In this document: positions 43,529-52,632 of the stretch, one piece after another
How the letters are laid out: each line of letters starts with the position of its first letter
Numbering within the stretch: position 1 is the stretch's first letter
Source: Paraburkholderia tropica
GTDB lineage: Bacteria; Pseudomonadota; Gammaproteobacteria; Burkholderiales; Burkholderiaceae
Length of the DNA stretch: 64,000 nt
Reading direction: 5' to 3'
Assembly: GCF_914484835.1 (NCBI RefSeq)
Contig: NZ_CAJZAR010000062.1
Span: 1 to 64,000, forward strand
Notes under the pieces: generated by a model
Databases searched by the model: none
Told to the model about the DNA's origin: nothing
Seen by the model: the letters and a program-made list of their open reading frames with translations, nothing else
Program-made: the position numbers and the translations under genes

Positions 43529-44272
43529 TCAGTGGCCCAGATAAACGTCGATCACGCGCGGATCGGCCTGCACCTGCGCCATCGGCCCTTCCGCGAGAAT
43601 CTTTCCCTGATGCATGACCGTGACCTTGTGCGCGATGCGCTCGACAAAGGCCATGTCGTGCTCGATCACGATCATCGAGCGATTGCGGCAGATGCGATCG
43701 AGCAGATCGGCGGTCAGTTCGCGCTCGCGCACGCTCATGCCCGCGATCGGTTCATCGAGCATCAATAGTTCGGGATCCTGCATAAGCAGCATGCCGATTT
43801 CGAGCCACTGTTTCTGGCCGTGCGAAAGCAGCCCCGCTTCCAGATCGAGCGATGCAGACAGGCCGATTTCGTCGGCCACGTCGCGCACGCGGTCGGCCAC
43901 TTCGGCGTCTTCGCGATAGGCGAGCGCGCCGAACACGCTGCGTCCGCGCGGAAACGACACTTCGAGGTTCTGCGCGACGCTCAGGTTTTCGTAGATCGAC
44001 GGCGTCTGAAACTTGCGGCCGATGCCTTTACGCACACGGCGGAATTCCGCGAGATTGGTGATTTCCTCATTGCGGAACTTGATGCTGCCCGCCGTTTCCT
44101 TCGTCTTGCCGCAGATGAGATCGAGCAGCGTGGTCTTGCCCGCGCCGTTCGGTCCGATCACCACGCGCAGCTCGCCGCGTTCGAGATAGAGATTGAGCGA
44201 ATCGATCGCCTTGAAGCCGTCGAACGACACGGTCAGGTCTTCGATCGCGAGCAGAAAGTCGGTATTGCTCAT
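43529..44272 (-). CDS. urtD: Urea/amide ABC transporter ATP-binding protein UrtD
   Basis: The LivG-type ATPase, 247 residues. Walker A GPNGAGKTTLLDLICGKT, with the UrtD-typical IGRKFQTPSIYENLSVAQNLE, a signature region LLSHGQKQWLEIGMLL (SHGQ, as usual in UrtD, instead of LSGGQ), and Walker B LLMLDEPIAGMS. Its start is three bases from the urtC stop, so the two are tightly linked. Confidence 0.93.
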   Translation of the reverse strand: MSNTDFLLAIEDLTVSFDGFKAIDSLNLYLERGELRVVIGPNGAGKTTLLDLICGKTKETAGSIKFRNEEITNLAEFRRVRKGIGRKFQTPSIYENLSVAQNLEVSFPRGRSVFGALAYREDAEVADRVRDVADEIGLSASLDLEAGLLSHGQKQWLEIGMLLMQDPELLMLDEPIAGMSVRERELTADLLDRICRNRSMIVIEHDMAFVERIAHKVTVMHQGKILAEGPMAQVQADPRVIDVYLGH

Positions 44273-44275
44273 GCT

Positions 44276-45445
44276 TCACGCCTCCTTGTTCGCCGCGCCG
44301 AGCAGCCGCCGCACGCGCGGACGCACATGCTCGTCGTAGAGGCCTGCCAGCCCGTTCGGAAACACCATCACCACGCCGATGAACATCGCCGCCATCAGAT
44401 AGAGCCAGAGGTTCGGAAAGCTCTCCGAGAACCAGCTCTTGCCGAGATTGACGAGAATCGCGCCGTACACCGCGCCGACCAGCGACATGCGCCCGCCGAT
44501 GGCCGCGTAGATCACCATTTCGATCGACGGCACGATGCCGACGAACGACGGCGACATGAAACCCACCTGCAACGTGAACATCGCGCCGCCGATGGCCGCC
44601 AGCATCGCCGCGAGACAGAACGCGAACACCTTGAACATGGCGACGTCGTAGCCCGAGAAGCGCACGCGGTCTTCCTTGTCGCGCATCGCGAGCAGCAGCG
44701 TGCCGAGCTTGCTGCGCTGAACCCAGCGGCAGGCGAGCAGCGCGCCGATCAGCAGCGCCGCGTTCACGAAGTACAGGATCAGCTTCGCGTGATCGGTGCG
44801 GATGTCCCAGCCGAGCAGCGTGCGCAGATCGGTGATGCCGTTCACGCCGCCCGTATAGCCTTGCTGGCCGATGATGAGCACCGAGAGAATCAGCGCGACG
44901 GCCTGCGTGATGATCGCGAAGTACACACCGCCCACGCGCCGCTTGAACATCGCGTAACCGATCACGAAGGCGAGCGCGGTGGGCACGACGAGCACCGCGA
45001 GTATCGAGAACGGCAAGTAGTGAAACGGCTTCCACCATGCGGGCAGCGCGGTGAGCTGGTTCCAGTCCATGAAGTCGGGAATGCCGGGCGTGGTCTGCGT
45101 GTGCGTGGCGGCCGGATCGGACGCTTCGAGCTTCAGAAACATCGCCATCGCATAGCCGCCGAGGCCGAAGAACACGCCCTGGCCGAGACTGAGCACGCCG
45201 CCGTAACCCCACGCGATCACGAGGCCGATCGCCACGAACGCGTAGGTCAGGTACTTGCCCATCAGGTTCAGGCGGAACGTGTCGAGCGCGAGCGGAAACA
45301 CGACCACGATCACCAGGGCGAGCAGCACGATGCCGCCATAGCCCGAAACGTCGAGCCACGCGAGGCGCGCGCGCCAGCCGGCCGGCGGCGCGTCGCGGCC
45401 GGATCGCGGGGATACGCCGCCCGCCGTGGGTTGGATGGGTTCCAT
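44276..45445 (-). CDS. urtC: Urea/amide ABC transporter permease UrtC
   Basis: A LivM-type inner-membrane permease of about 389 residues with roughly ten hydrophobic segments. It contains FVAIGLVIAWGYGGVLSLGQ and GVFFGLGGYAMAMFLKL, and the conserved GQQGYTGGVNGITD of urea-type LivM proteins. ATG 45445 is preferred because GGAGA lies seven bases before it; upstream ATGs at 45451 and 45490 are possible. It forms the channel with UrtB. Confidence 0.92.
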   Translation of the reverse strand: MEPIQPTAGGVSPRSGRDAPPAGWRARLAWLDVSGYGGIVLLALVIVVVFPLALDTFRLNLMGKYLTYAFVAIGLVIAWGYGGVLSLGQGVFFGLGGYAMAMFLKLEASDPAATHTQTTPGIPDFMDWNQLTALPAWWKPFHYLPFSILAVLVVPTALAFVIGYAMFKRRVGGVYFAIITQAVALILSVLIIGQQGYTGGVNGITDLRTLLGWDIRTDHAKLILYFVNAALLIGALLACRWVQRSKLGTLLLAMRDKEDRVRFSGYDVAMFKVFAFCLAAMLAAIGGAMFTLQVGFMSPSFVGIVPSIEMVIYAAIGGRMSLVGAVYGAILVNLGKSWFSESFPNLWLYLMAAMFIGVVMVFPNGLAGLYDEHVRPRVRRLLGAANKEA

Positions 45446-45500
45446 GTCCATCTCTCCAGTCGAATGAAGCTGTGAATGAGGCTTGTGCAACGGCGTGTGC

Positions 45501-46418
45501 TTACACGCGCCGCACCTTCGAGGCGAACAGACCCTGCGGACGCAGCATCAGAATCACCACGACGGTCAGCAGCGTGAGCACGCGCGCAATCGAGCCCGAG
45601 AGAAAGAACTCGCTGATCGACTGCATCTGCGCGATGCCGAACGCCGACGCCACCGTGCCGAGCAGACTCGCCGCGCCGCCGAAGGTCACGACGAGAAACG
45701 AATCGACGATATAGAGCGAGCCGCTCGTCGGTCCTGTCGAGCCGATCGCCGTGAAGGCCGCGCCCGCCACGCCCGCGATACCGCAGCCAATCGCGAAGGT
45801 CATGCGGTCGGTGCGCCGCGTGTTGATGCCCGCGGCGTTCGCCATCGGCCGGTTCGCGACCGTGGCGCGCACGCGCAAGCCCCAGCGCGAGCGATAGAGC
45901 ATGAGCAGCAGGCCGCCCGTCATCAGCAGCGCGAGGCCCATCACGAACATGCCGCTCACCGGAATGTCGAGGCCCGGCGTGGGCTCCCACGAACCCATCA
46001 GCCAGTCGGGCAGCGCCGGGCTCACTTCCTTCGGCCCGAAGGTCGAGCGGAACACCTGCTGCATGCCGAGGCTCAGGCCCCAGGTGGCGAGCAGCGTGTC
46101 GAGCGGGCGCTTGTAGAGATGGCGGATCAGCGCCCATTCGGCGAGCCAGCCCGCCGCGAACGCCAGCGCGAACGCCGCGAAAATCGCGAAGAAGAAATAC
46201 ACGGGCGTGAACGCGTGCCAGACGTTCTGCGAGAACCACGAAAACATGTAGACCGTATAGGCGCCGATCGTCATGAATTCGCCGTGCGCCATGTTGATCA
46301 CGCCCATCTGGCCGAAGATCACGGCGAGCCCGAGCCCCATCAGGAGCAGGACGCTGAAGAGGCTCAGACCGGCGAAGCCCTGCATCAGCGTGATGTTGAA
46401 AATATCGGTAGCGGACAT
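45501..46418 (-). CDS. urtB: Urea/amide ABC transporter permease UrtB
   Basis: A LivH-type inner-membrane permease of 305 residues with about eight hydrophobic segments. Key stretches are GLSLFSVLLLMGLGLAVIFG, QMGVINMAHGEFMTIGAY and ANRPMANAAGINTRRTDRMT. GGAG lies eight bases upstream of the ATG. It lies 55 bp after the binding-protein gene and about 55 bp before urtC. The short form (about 300 residues) lacks the large N-terminal extension of some UrtB proteins. Confidence 0.93.
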   Translation of the reverse strand: MSATDIFNITLMQGFAGLSLFSVLLLMGLGLAVIFGQMGVINMAHGEFMTIGAYTVYMFSWFSQNVWHAFTPVYFFFAIFAAFALAFAAGWLAEWALIRHLYKRPLDTLLATWGLSLGMQQVFRSTFGPKEVSPALPDWLMGSWEPTPGLDIPVSGMFVMGLALLMTGGLLLMLYRSRWGLRVRATVANRPMANAAGINTRRTDRMTFAIGCGIAGVAGAAFTAIGSTGPTSGSLYIVDSFLVVTFGGAASLLGTVASAFGIAQMQSISEFFLSGSIARVLTLLTVVVILMLRPQGLFASKVRRV

Positions 46419-46473
46419 CGAACGCTCCTCGCGCGGCGGCGTCATGCGCCGCCGCGCCGCTGCGGTTGACGGA

Positions 46474-47748
46474 TTACATGTAGCCCTTCGGGAACGGATT
46501 CGGCTGGATCGGCTGCTCGGACTGCGCGACGACCTTGAACTGGCCGTCCGCCTGGCCTTCGCCGATCAGCGAGCGGCTCCACAGGTGATGGTTCGGGTCG
46601 ACCTTCGCGTAGCCTTGCGGCGCGTTCGCCACTTCGATACCGGCCGAATGCGCAACCACCTTGTCCACGTCGAAGCTGCCCGCGCGCTCGCACGCGGCCT
46701 TCCAGATCCACGGGCCGAGATAGGCGGCCTGCGTGACGTCGCCGATCACCGACTTCTGGCCGTAGCGCGCCTTGAACGCCGCGACGAACTTCTTGTTGTT
46801 CTCGTTATCGAGCGACTGGAAGTACTTCATCGACGAGAAGAAACCCGCGAAGTTCTCGCCGCCGATGCCGAGCACTTCGTCTTCCGTCACCGACAGCGTC
46901 AGCAGGAACTGCTTCTGCGGCGTGATGCCCGCGGCCTTGAGCTGCTTGTAGAACGCCACGTTCGAGCCGCCCACCACGGTCGCGAAGATGCAGTCGGGGC
47001 GCGCGAGCTTGATCTTGTTCATCAGCGAGGCGAACTCGGTCGTACCGAGCGGGTAATACTCCTCGCCCACCACCTTCGCGTGCAGATGCTGTTCGATATG
47101 GCGGCGCGCGATCTTGTTGGACGTGCGCGGCCAGATGTAGTCGGAACCGATCAGGAAGAAGGTCTTGGCCTTCTTCGTGTTCGAGGCCCAGTCGAGCGCC
47201 CAGAGAATCTGCTGGGTCGCTTCCTGGCCCGTGTAGAACACGTTCTTCGACTGTTCGAGGCCTTCGTAGAAGGTCGGGTAGTAGAGCAGGCCGTTGTCCT
47301 TCTCGAACACCGGCAGCACGGCCTTGCGCGAGGCCGAGGTCCAGCAGCCGAACACGGCCGCGACGTGGTCGTTCTCCAGCAGCTTCTTCGATTTTTCGGC
47401 GAAGGTCGGCCAGTCGGAGGCGCCGTCTTCCTGAATGATCTGCACCTTGCGGCCGAGCACGCCGCCCATCGCGTTGATCTGCTCGATGGCGAGGCGCTCG
47501 GCCTGGATCGAGCCGGTTTCGGAAATCGCCATCGTGCCCGTGGCCGAGTGAAGCTGGCCGACCGTCACCGTGGTGTCCGTGACCGCGAGGCCCGTGGTGT
47601 TGACCTTCGCGGTGGGCGGCGTTTGCGCAAACGCGCCGCGCGAGAAGCCCATCGCCATCAGCGGCGCGGCGGCCAGGCCGCCGAGCATTTTCCGGCGCAG
47701 CGGCGAAGGCATCTGGGCGTCGTCATCGAATCGATCGTCTGCGGACAT
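46474..47748 (-). CDS. urtA: Urea/short-chain-amide-binding protein, UrtA/FmdD-like
   Basis: The periplasmic binding component, 424 residues. An unusually long N-terminus (SADDRFDDDAQMPSPLRRKM) precedes the hydrophobic signal core and cut near AFAQ; the RRK pair before the core may act as a Tat-like or long Sec signal. Mature sequence has VGQLHSATGTMAISETGS and VFGCWTSASRKAVLPVFEKD, matching UrtA and the amide-binding FmdD. AAGGAG lies six bases before ATG. With fmdA and amiE in the same operon and no urease genes here, amides are the more likely substrate. Confidence 0.92.
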   Translation of the reverse strand: MSADDRFDDDAQMPSPLRRKMLGGLAAAPLMAMGFSRGAFAQTPPTAKVNTTGLAVTDTTVTVGQLHSATGTMAISETGSIQAERLAIEQINAMGGVLGRKVQIIQEDGASDWPTFAEKSKKLLENDHVAAVFGCWTSASRKAVLPVFEKDNGLLYYPTFYEGLEQSKNVFYTGQEATQQILWALDWASNTKKAKTFFLIGSDYIWPRTSNKIARRHIEQHLHAKVVGEEYYPLGTTEFASLMNKIKLARPDCIFATVVGGSNVAFYKQLKAAGITPQKQFLLTLSVTEDEVLGIGGENFAGFFSSMKYFQSLDNENNKKFVAAFKARYGQKSVIGDVTQAAYLGPWIWKAACERAGSFDVDKVVAHSAGIEVANAPQGYAKVDPNHHLWSRSLIGEGQADGQFKVVAQSEQPIQPNPFPKGYM

Positions 47749-47836
47749 CACGTTCTCCTTATCGGGTGCCCGGCGCTGAACGCTGCGGGCTGGGTCGAGG
47801 GTTGGACGCAATGTAGAAAGCCAAATTGACGATCGA

Positions 47837-47856
47837 AATACGTCGATTGACGTATT
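47837..47856. promoter_or_regulatory. Perfect palindrome between urtA and the sensor-kinase gene
   Basis: AATACGTC-GATT-GACGTATT, an 8+4+8 perfect inverted repeat, lies about 90 bp upstream of urtA and 120 bp upstream of the divergent sensor gene. Dyads of this size suit a dimeric LuxR/NarL-type response regulator, and one is encoded in the divergent operon. Binding is inferred, not shown. Confidence 0.6.
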
Positions 47857-47975
47857 CCCGGCGCGCGCACTGGAATGTAATTTGCATCGCACGTCGATTC
47901 CGCGCGGTGCTGCCCGCCGTATTGCCTGCCGTAGTGCCCATTCGCGCCGCCTTCGCACCAAACCGGATCATCGTC

Positions 47976-50900
47976 ATGTCCCAGAGTCACCCGTCCGTGG
48001 GCGCGCCCAGCACGCAACGCATCGTCAAGGTGCGCCGCGACTACAACGCCTGGGTCGGCGACGAAACCCTCGAGGACTACGCGCTGCGCTTCACGCCGCG
48101 CTCGTTCCGGCGCTGGTCGGAGCTGCGCGTGGCCAATACCGCCATTGGCGCGGTGTCGTTTCTGGTGCTGGAGGCGATCGGCGGCAGTCTCGTCGTCAAC
48201 TACGGCTTCACGAACGCGTTCTGGGCCATTGCCGCCGTTTCCGTGCTGATCTGGCTCACGAGCCTGCCGATCAGCTATTACGCGGCGCGCTACGGCGTGG
48301 ACATGGACCTGCTCACGCGCGGCGCGGGCTTCGGCTATATCGGCTCGACGGTCACCTCGCTGCTTTACGCGGTGTTCACGTTTATTTTTTTCGCGCTCGA
48401 AGCGGCCATCATGTCGCTCGCGCTCCAGCTTTATTTCCACATATCGCTGGCGATCGCCTACGTGGTGAGTTCGCTCGTGGTGATCCCGATCGTCATGTTC
48501 GGCATCACGCTGATCAACCGTCTGCAAAGCTGGACGCAGCCGCTGTGGCTCGTACTGTTCGTGCTGCCGTATGCGGCCGTGCTGTGGCATCAGCCCGATC
48601 TGCTCAAGCAATGGACCACCTTCGCGGGCTTCGCGCCGCAGGGCCGCGCGTTCAGCCTGATCGCCTTCGGCCAGGCCTCGACGGTCGTGTTCGCGCTGAT
48701 CGTGCAAGTCGGCGAACAGGTCGACTATCTGCGCTTTCTGCCGCCGCTCACGGCGAAGAACCGCACGCGCTGGTGGCTCGCGCTGCTGTCGGCGGGACCG
48801 GGCTGGATCGTGCCGGGCGCGCTCAAAATGTTGGGCGGCGCGTTTCTCGCCTTCGTCGCGCTCCAGTACGAAGTCGATGCGAATCACGCGGCACAGCCCA
48901 CGCAGATGTATCTCGTCGCCTATCACCTGCTGCTCGATCCGTTCGGGCTCGCAAGCTGGGCGCTGCCCGCGATGACGCTGTTCGTGATCGTCTCGCAGTT
49001 GAAGATCAACGTGACCAATGCGTATGCGGGCTCGCTCGCGTGGTCGAATTTTTTCGCGCGGCTCACGCACAGTCATCCGGGCCGCGTGGTGTGGCTCGTG
49101 TTCAACGTGATGATCGCGCTGCTGCTGGTGGAAATGGGCGTATTCGACGCGATCGCCAAGGTGCTCTCGCTCTACGCGAACATCGCGATTGCGTGGGTCG
49201 GCGCGCTGTTCGCCGATCTCGTCATCAACAAGCCGCTCGGTTATAGCCCGCGCCATATCGAGTTCAAGCGCGCGCATCTCTACGATGTGAATCCCGTCGG
49301 CGTGGGCGCGATGCTGATCGCGGCCGCCGTCGCGATGCTCGCGCATAGCGGCCTGTTCGGCGTGCTCGCCAAGGCGATGTCGTCGTTCATCGCGTTCGGC
49401 GTAGCGTTCGCGTGCGCGCCCGTGCTCGCGGTGCTCACGCGCGGGCGCTACTACATCGCGCGCGCCGCGCAACCGACCGGCGACGCCGTCTCGCTGCGCT
49501 GCGCGATCTGCGAAAACAGCTTCGAGCCCGACGACACCGCCTACTGCCCCGCCTACGGCGGCACGATCTGCTCGCTGTGCTGTTCGCTCGATTCGCGCTG
49601 TCACGACCGCTGCAAGCCGCACGCGCGCTTCGCCTCGCAGGCCGACCGCGCGCTGCATCGCGTGCTGCCCGGCGCGCGGCTCGGCCCCGCCTCGCTGCGG
49701 CTGATTCATTACGCGAGCCTCGTGTTCGCGATGCTCGCGGTGCTCGGCAGCGTGCTCTATCTGATCTGGTCGCAGAGCGCGACATCGGTGGCCGCCGATT
49801 CGTCGATCCATCCCGCCATCGGCCACGCGCTCGCGAACAGCTTTCTGAAGATCTTTCTCGCGCTCTCGCTGGTGGGCTGCATCGCGGCGTGGTGGTTCGT
49901 GCTGGAGCGCGAAAGCCGACGCGTCACGCAGGAGGAATCGCAGCGGCAAAACGAATTGCTGATGCTCGAAATCGACGCGCACCAGAAAACCGATGCCGCG
50001 CTCAAGCGCGCGACCGCCGCCGCCGAATCGGCGAATCAGGCCAAAAGCCGCTATGTGTCCGGCCTGAGCCACGAATTGCGCACGCCGCTCAACAGCATTC
50101 TCGGCTACGCGCAATTGCTGTTGCAGGCGAAGGAAGAACTCACGCCCACGCGCTACAACGCCGTGCGCACGATCCATCGCAGCGGCGAACATCTGCTCGC
50201 GCTCGTCGACGGGCTGCTCGACGTCGCGCGCATCGAGGCGGGCAAGCTGCAACTGAATATCGCCAAGGTGCCGCTCGCCGATTTCGTCGCGCACGTCACG
50301 TCGATGCTGCGTCCGCAGGCGCTCGAAAAAGCGCTCGCGTTCGACGTGCAGACAGTCGGCCGCCTGCCCGCCACGGTACGCACCGACCAGAAATGCGTCG
50401 GGCAGATCCTCACCAATCTGATTGGCAACGCGATTCGCTTCACGCCGAGCGGCACGGTCACGCTGCGCGTGAGCCACGTGCTCGACACGCTCAAATTCGA
50501 AGTGGCCGATACCGGCCCCGGCATTCCGCCCGCCGAAATGGAGCGCCTGTTCCTGCCGTTCGAGCGCGGCGAGGCGGCGCCCGCGCACGATCACGGCGCG
50601 GGCCTCGGCCTCACGATCTGCCGCCTGCTCACGCAGGCGCTCGGGGGCAGTCTCGAAGTGGACAGCGAAGTCGGACGCGGCACGCGCTTCGTGGTGCGCC
50701 TGTTCGCGCCGGCCGTCGACAGCGCCGCCGCCACGCATACGGAACTCGCGTCGATTCGCGGCTATACGGGCGCGCGCCGCGCGATTCTCGTGGTCGACGA
50801 TCTCGACGATCAGCGCGGCATCGTCGTGCAGCTGCTCACGCCGCTCGGCTTCGACGTCGCCGAAGCGGCCAGCGGCACCGACGCGCTGCGCTGGCTCGCC

Positions 50901-51410
50901 ACGCACACGGCGGACGCCATCATCATGGACATTTCGATGCCGCTGATGGACGGCTACGAAACCAGCCGCCTGATCTCCGAAAACCAGTTGTCGAACGCGC
51001 CCATCGTGCTGCTCTCGGCCAACGCCTTCGCCGACGACCGCGAGCGCGCGAGTGCGACCGGCTGTGCGGGGTATCTGGTGAAGCCGCTACAGGTGAATCT
51101 GCTGCTCGACAAGCTCGCGCAACTGCTCGCATTCGAGTGGATCGCGTCCGAGTCGAGCGTGCCCGCGCTGCCCGCTGCGGCGAACGCGCCCGCGCCGCCC
51201 GCCGCGTGGCCGCCCGAACTCATCGATCATTTGCGGGCGCATCTCGAAGTCGGCTACGTGCAGGGCGTGGTCGAACAACTCGACGCCGCGCACGCGACCT
51301 GGCCCGCGCTACAGGATCAGATCGACGTGCTGCGCGCGCTGGCCGAACGCTTTCAGCTAAGGGAACTCGAGCATGAACTCGACCGACTTGCACGCGGCGC
51401 CGCTGCGTGA
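47976..51410 (+). CDS. NCS1-transporter-like hybrid sensor histidine kinase/response regulator
   Basis: A 1,144-residue membrane fusion protein. Residues 1 to about 500 resemble an NCS1 (purine/cytosine/allantoin) permease with about twelve spans, starting WVGDETLEDYALRFTPRSFR. A cysteine-rich segment at 509-546 (CAIC, YC, CSLCC, C, CHDRC) looks like a zinc-ribbon pair. Two more spans follow, then a short coiled coil, HisKA with H699 (SHELRTPLNSILGYAQ), HATPase with NLIGNAIRF and GAGLGLTI, a receiver with D985 (MDISMPLMDGYE), and a degenerate C-terminal helical domain. It overlaps the response-regulator gene by 38 bp. It probably senses amides or related nitrogen compounds and controls the divergent urt/fmd operon. 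Confidence 0.9.
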   Translation: MSQSHPSVGAPSTQRIVKVRRDYNAWVGDETLEDYALRFTPRSFRRWSELRVANTAIGAVSFLVLEAIGGSLVVNYGFTNAFWAIAAVSVLIWLTSLPISYYAARYGVDMDLLTRGAGFGYIGSTVTSLLYAVFTFIFFALEAAIMSLALQLYFHISLAIAYVVSSLVVIPIVMFGITLINRLQSWTQPLWLVLFVLPYAAVLWHQPDLLKQWTTFAGFAPQGRAFSLIAFGQASTVVFALIVQVGEQVDYLRFLPPLTAKNRTRWWLALLSAGPGWIVPGALKMLGGAFLAFVALQYEVDANHAAQPTQMYLVAYHLLLDPFGLASWALPAMTLFVIVSQLKINVTNAYAGSLAWSNFFARLTHSHPGRVVWLVFNVMIALLLVEMGVFDAIAKVLSLYANIAIAWVGALFADLVINKPLGYSPRHIEFKRAHLYDVNPVGVGAMLIAAAVAMLAHSGLFGVLAKAMSSFIAFGVAFACAPVLAVLTRGRYYIARAAQPTGDAVSLRCAICENSFEPDDTAYCPAYGGTICSLCCSLDSRCHDRCKPHARFASQADRALHRVLPGARLGPASLRLIHYASLVFAMLAVLGSVLYLIWSQSATSVAADSSIHPAIGHALANSFLKIFLALSLVGCIAAWWFVLERESRRVTQEESQRQNELLMLEIDAHQKTDAALKRATAAAESANQAKSRYVSGLSHELRTPLNSILGYAQLLLQAKEELTPTRYNAVRTIHRSGEHLLALVDGLLDVARIEAGKLQLNIAKVPLADFVAHVTSMLRPQALEKALAFDVQTVGRLPATVRTDQKCVGQILTNLIGNAIRFTPSGTVTLRVSHVLDTLKFEVADTGPGIPPAEMERLFLPFERGEAAPAHDHGAGLGLTICRLLTQALGGSLEVDSEVGRGTRFVVRLFAPAVDSAAATHTELASIRGYTGARRAILVVDDLDDQRGIVVQLLTPLGFDVAEAASGTDALRWLATHTADAIIMDISMPLMDGYETSRLISENQLSNAPIVLLSANAFADDRERASATGCAGYLVKPLQVNLLLDKLAQLLAFEWIASESSVPALPAAANAPAPPAAWPPELIDHLRAHLEVGYVQGVVEQLDAAHATWPALQDQIDVLRALAERFQLRELEHELDRLARGAAA

Positions 51411-52449
51411 CGCGCACGCCGCGCTCGCGGCGAACCCGATCGGCGCCAACCCGAACGCCGATGACACCGCCGCCTGGCTGCGCGACCGGCCCGTGGTACT
51501 GATCGTCGACGATACGCCGGACAACCTCGCCTTTCTCTCCGATACGCTCCAGGCGCACGGTTACGCGGTGCTCGTCGCGCTCTCGGGCGAGGACGCGCTC
51601 AAGCGCCTCGCGCGCGTGACGCCCGACGTCGTGCTGCTCGACGCGATGATGCCCGGCATGGATGGCTTCGAAACCTGCCGTCGCATGAAGCAGGACGCGC
51701 GGCACGAGCATCTGCCCGTGATCTTCATGACCGCGTTGACGGAGACCGAGCACGTGGTGCGCGGCTTTCGCGTGGGCGGCATCGACTATGTGACGAAGCC
51801 GGTGCGGCCCGAGGAGTTGTGCGCGCGGATCGGCGCCCACGTGCAGCGTTCGCGCGCGCAGCTTTACGCGCAGGCGGCGCTGTCGCTCGATGCGCGCGCG
51901 GCGCTGATCGTCGATGCCGACGGCACGATCCGCTGGCAAAGTCCGCAGGCCGCGCATCAGATCGCGGCGTATGACGCGGGTCGTAACGATGTCACCGATG
52001 CGGGCAATGTCGCCGATGCGGACGTGAGCGCCCACTCCAACACCGCCGGTCCCCAGCCGAAGCTGCCGCCGCCGCTGCGGAACTGGTTCATCGACTGGCT
52101 CGCGCGCGGCGCGCAAAGCGACGCCGTGCACGAATTCACCTCGGGCCACGTGCGCCGTTCCGCCAGCGCGACGCCCGCGCCGGAGCCGGGCGAGTGGATC
52201 GTCATCCTCAAGGAAACCGACGACACCGTGCATCGCAACGCGCTCGCCGAACGCTTCGGCCTGACCGCGCGCGAGGCCGAAGTGCTGCTCTGGGTCTCGC
52301 GCGGCAAGACCAACCGCGATATCGGCGACATTCTCGGCATGGCCGCGCGCACGGTGAACAAGCACCTCGAACACCTGTTCCGCAAGCTGCATGTGGAGAC
52401 GCGCGCGGCGGCGGCGGGCGTGGCGATCAAGACGCTCGACCGCGCCTGA
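51373..52449 (+). CDS. Response regulator with LuxR-type DNA-binding domain
   Basis: A 358-residue regulator. An extended N-terminus precedes a receiver domain with DD at 46-47, phosphoacceptor D90 (VVLLDAMMPGMDG) and K in YVTKPVRPEE. A middle region of about 110 residues may be a degenerate PAS-like domain (ALIVDADGTIRWQSPQA). The C-terminal LuxR/NarL helix-turn-helix is FGLTAREAEVLLWVSRGKTN with DIGDILGMAARTVNKHLEHL. It overlaps the sensor gene by 38 bp and is surely its partner. The palindrome at 47837-47856 is a candidate target. Confidence 0.93.
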   Translation: MNSTDLHAAPLRDAHAALAANPIGANPNADDTAAWLRDRPVVLIVDDTPDNLAFLSDTLQAHGYAVLVALSGEDALKRLARVTPDVVLLDAMMPGMDGFETCRRMKQDARHEHLPVIFMTALTETEHVVRGFRVGGIDYVTKPVRPEELCARIGAHVQRSRAQLYAQAALSLDARAALIVDADGTIRWQSPQAAHQIAAYDAGRNDVTDAGNVADADVSAHSNTAGPQPKLPPPLRNWFIDWLARGAQSDAVHEFTSGHVRRSASATPAPEPGEWIVILKETDDTVHRNALAERFGLTAREAEVLLWVSRGKTNRDIGDILGMAARTVNKHLEHLFRKLHVETRAAAAGVAIKTLDRA

Positions 52450-52597
52450 AACCCGTCAGTACCGCGCCAGGCGGGCTTGCGACGCCGCGCCGCGATGCCG
52501 CGTCGTCAGCGAAACGCAACCTCGCCGTAATGATTTGCATCGATACAACACGCATTGATTGTAGGGAATTACCCGTAGTACGATGCGCGACTCAATT

Positions 52598-52616
52598 AAT
52601 AATGATTCGCATTTCG
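52598..52616 (+). promoter_or_regulatory. Fur-box-like sequence before the TonB receptor
   Basis: AATAATGATTCGCATTTCG matches the 19-bp Fur consensus (GATAATGATAATCATTATC) at 12 positions, including ATAATGAT and CATT cores. It lies 16 bp before the receptor start, a position that would block transcription or cover the leader. Iron control of the receptor is inferred. Confidence 0.55.
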
Positions 52617-52632
52617 CTTGGGGTTCTTTTCG

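Noticed and set aside
47808..47823. TGGC...TTGC pair upstream of urtA on the minus strand resembling a sigma-54 promoter
   Set aside because: The GG and GC dinucleotides are 11 bases apart instead of the required 10 and the ACG after TGGC is missing, so it is not a convincing -24/-12 element despite the nitrogen-related context.
47749..47975. Possible guanidine or other riboswitch before urtA
   Set aside because: None of the conserved ykkC-type motifs (for example ACGR or the guanidine-I core) could be found.
47748..50906. A very long open frame on the minus strand antisense to the sensor kinase gene
   Set aside because: It is a high-GC shadow frame, extremely rich in Arg, His and Glu with no recognisable domain, and it lies opposite a clearly conserved kinase and transporter.
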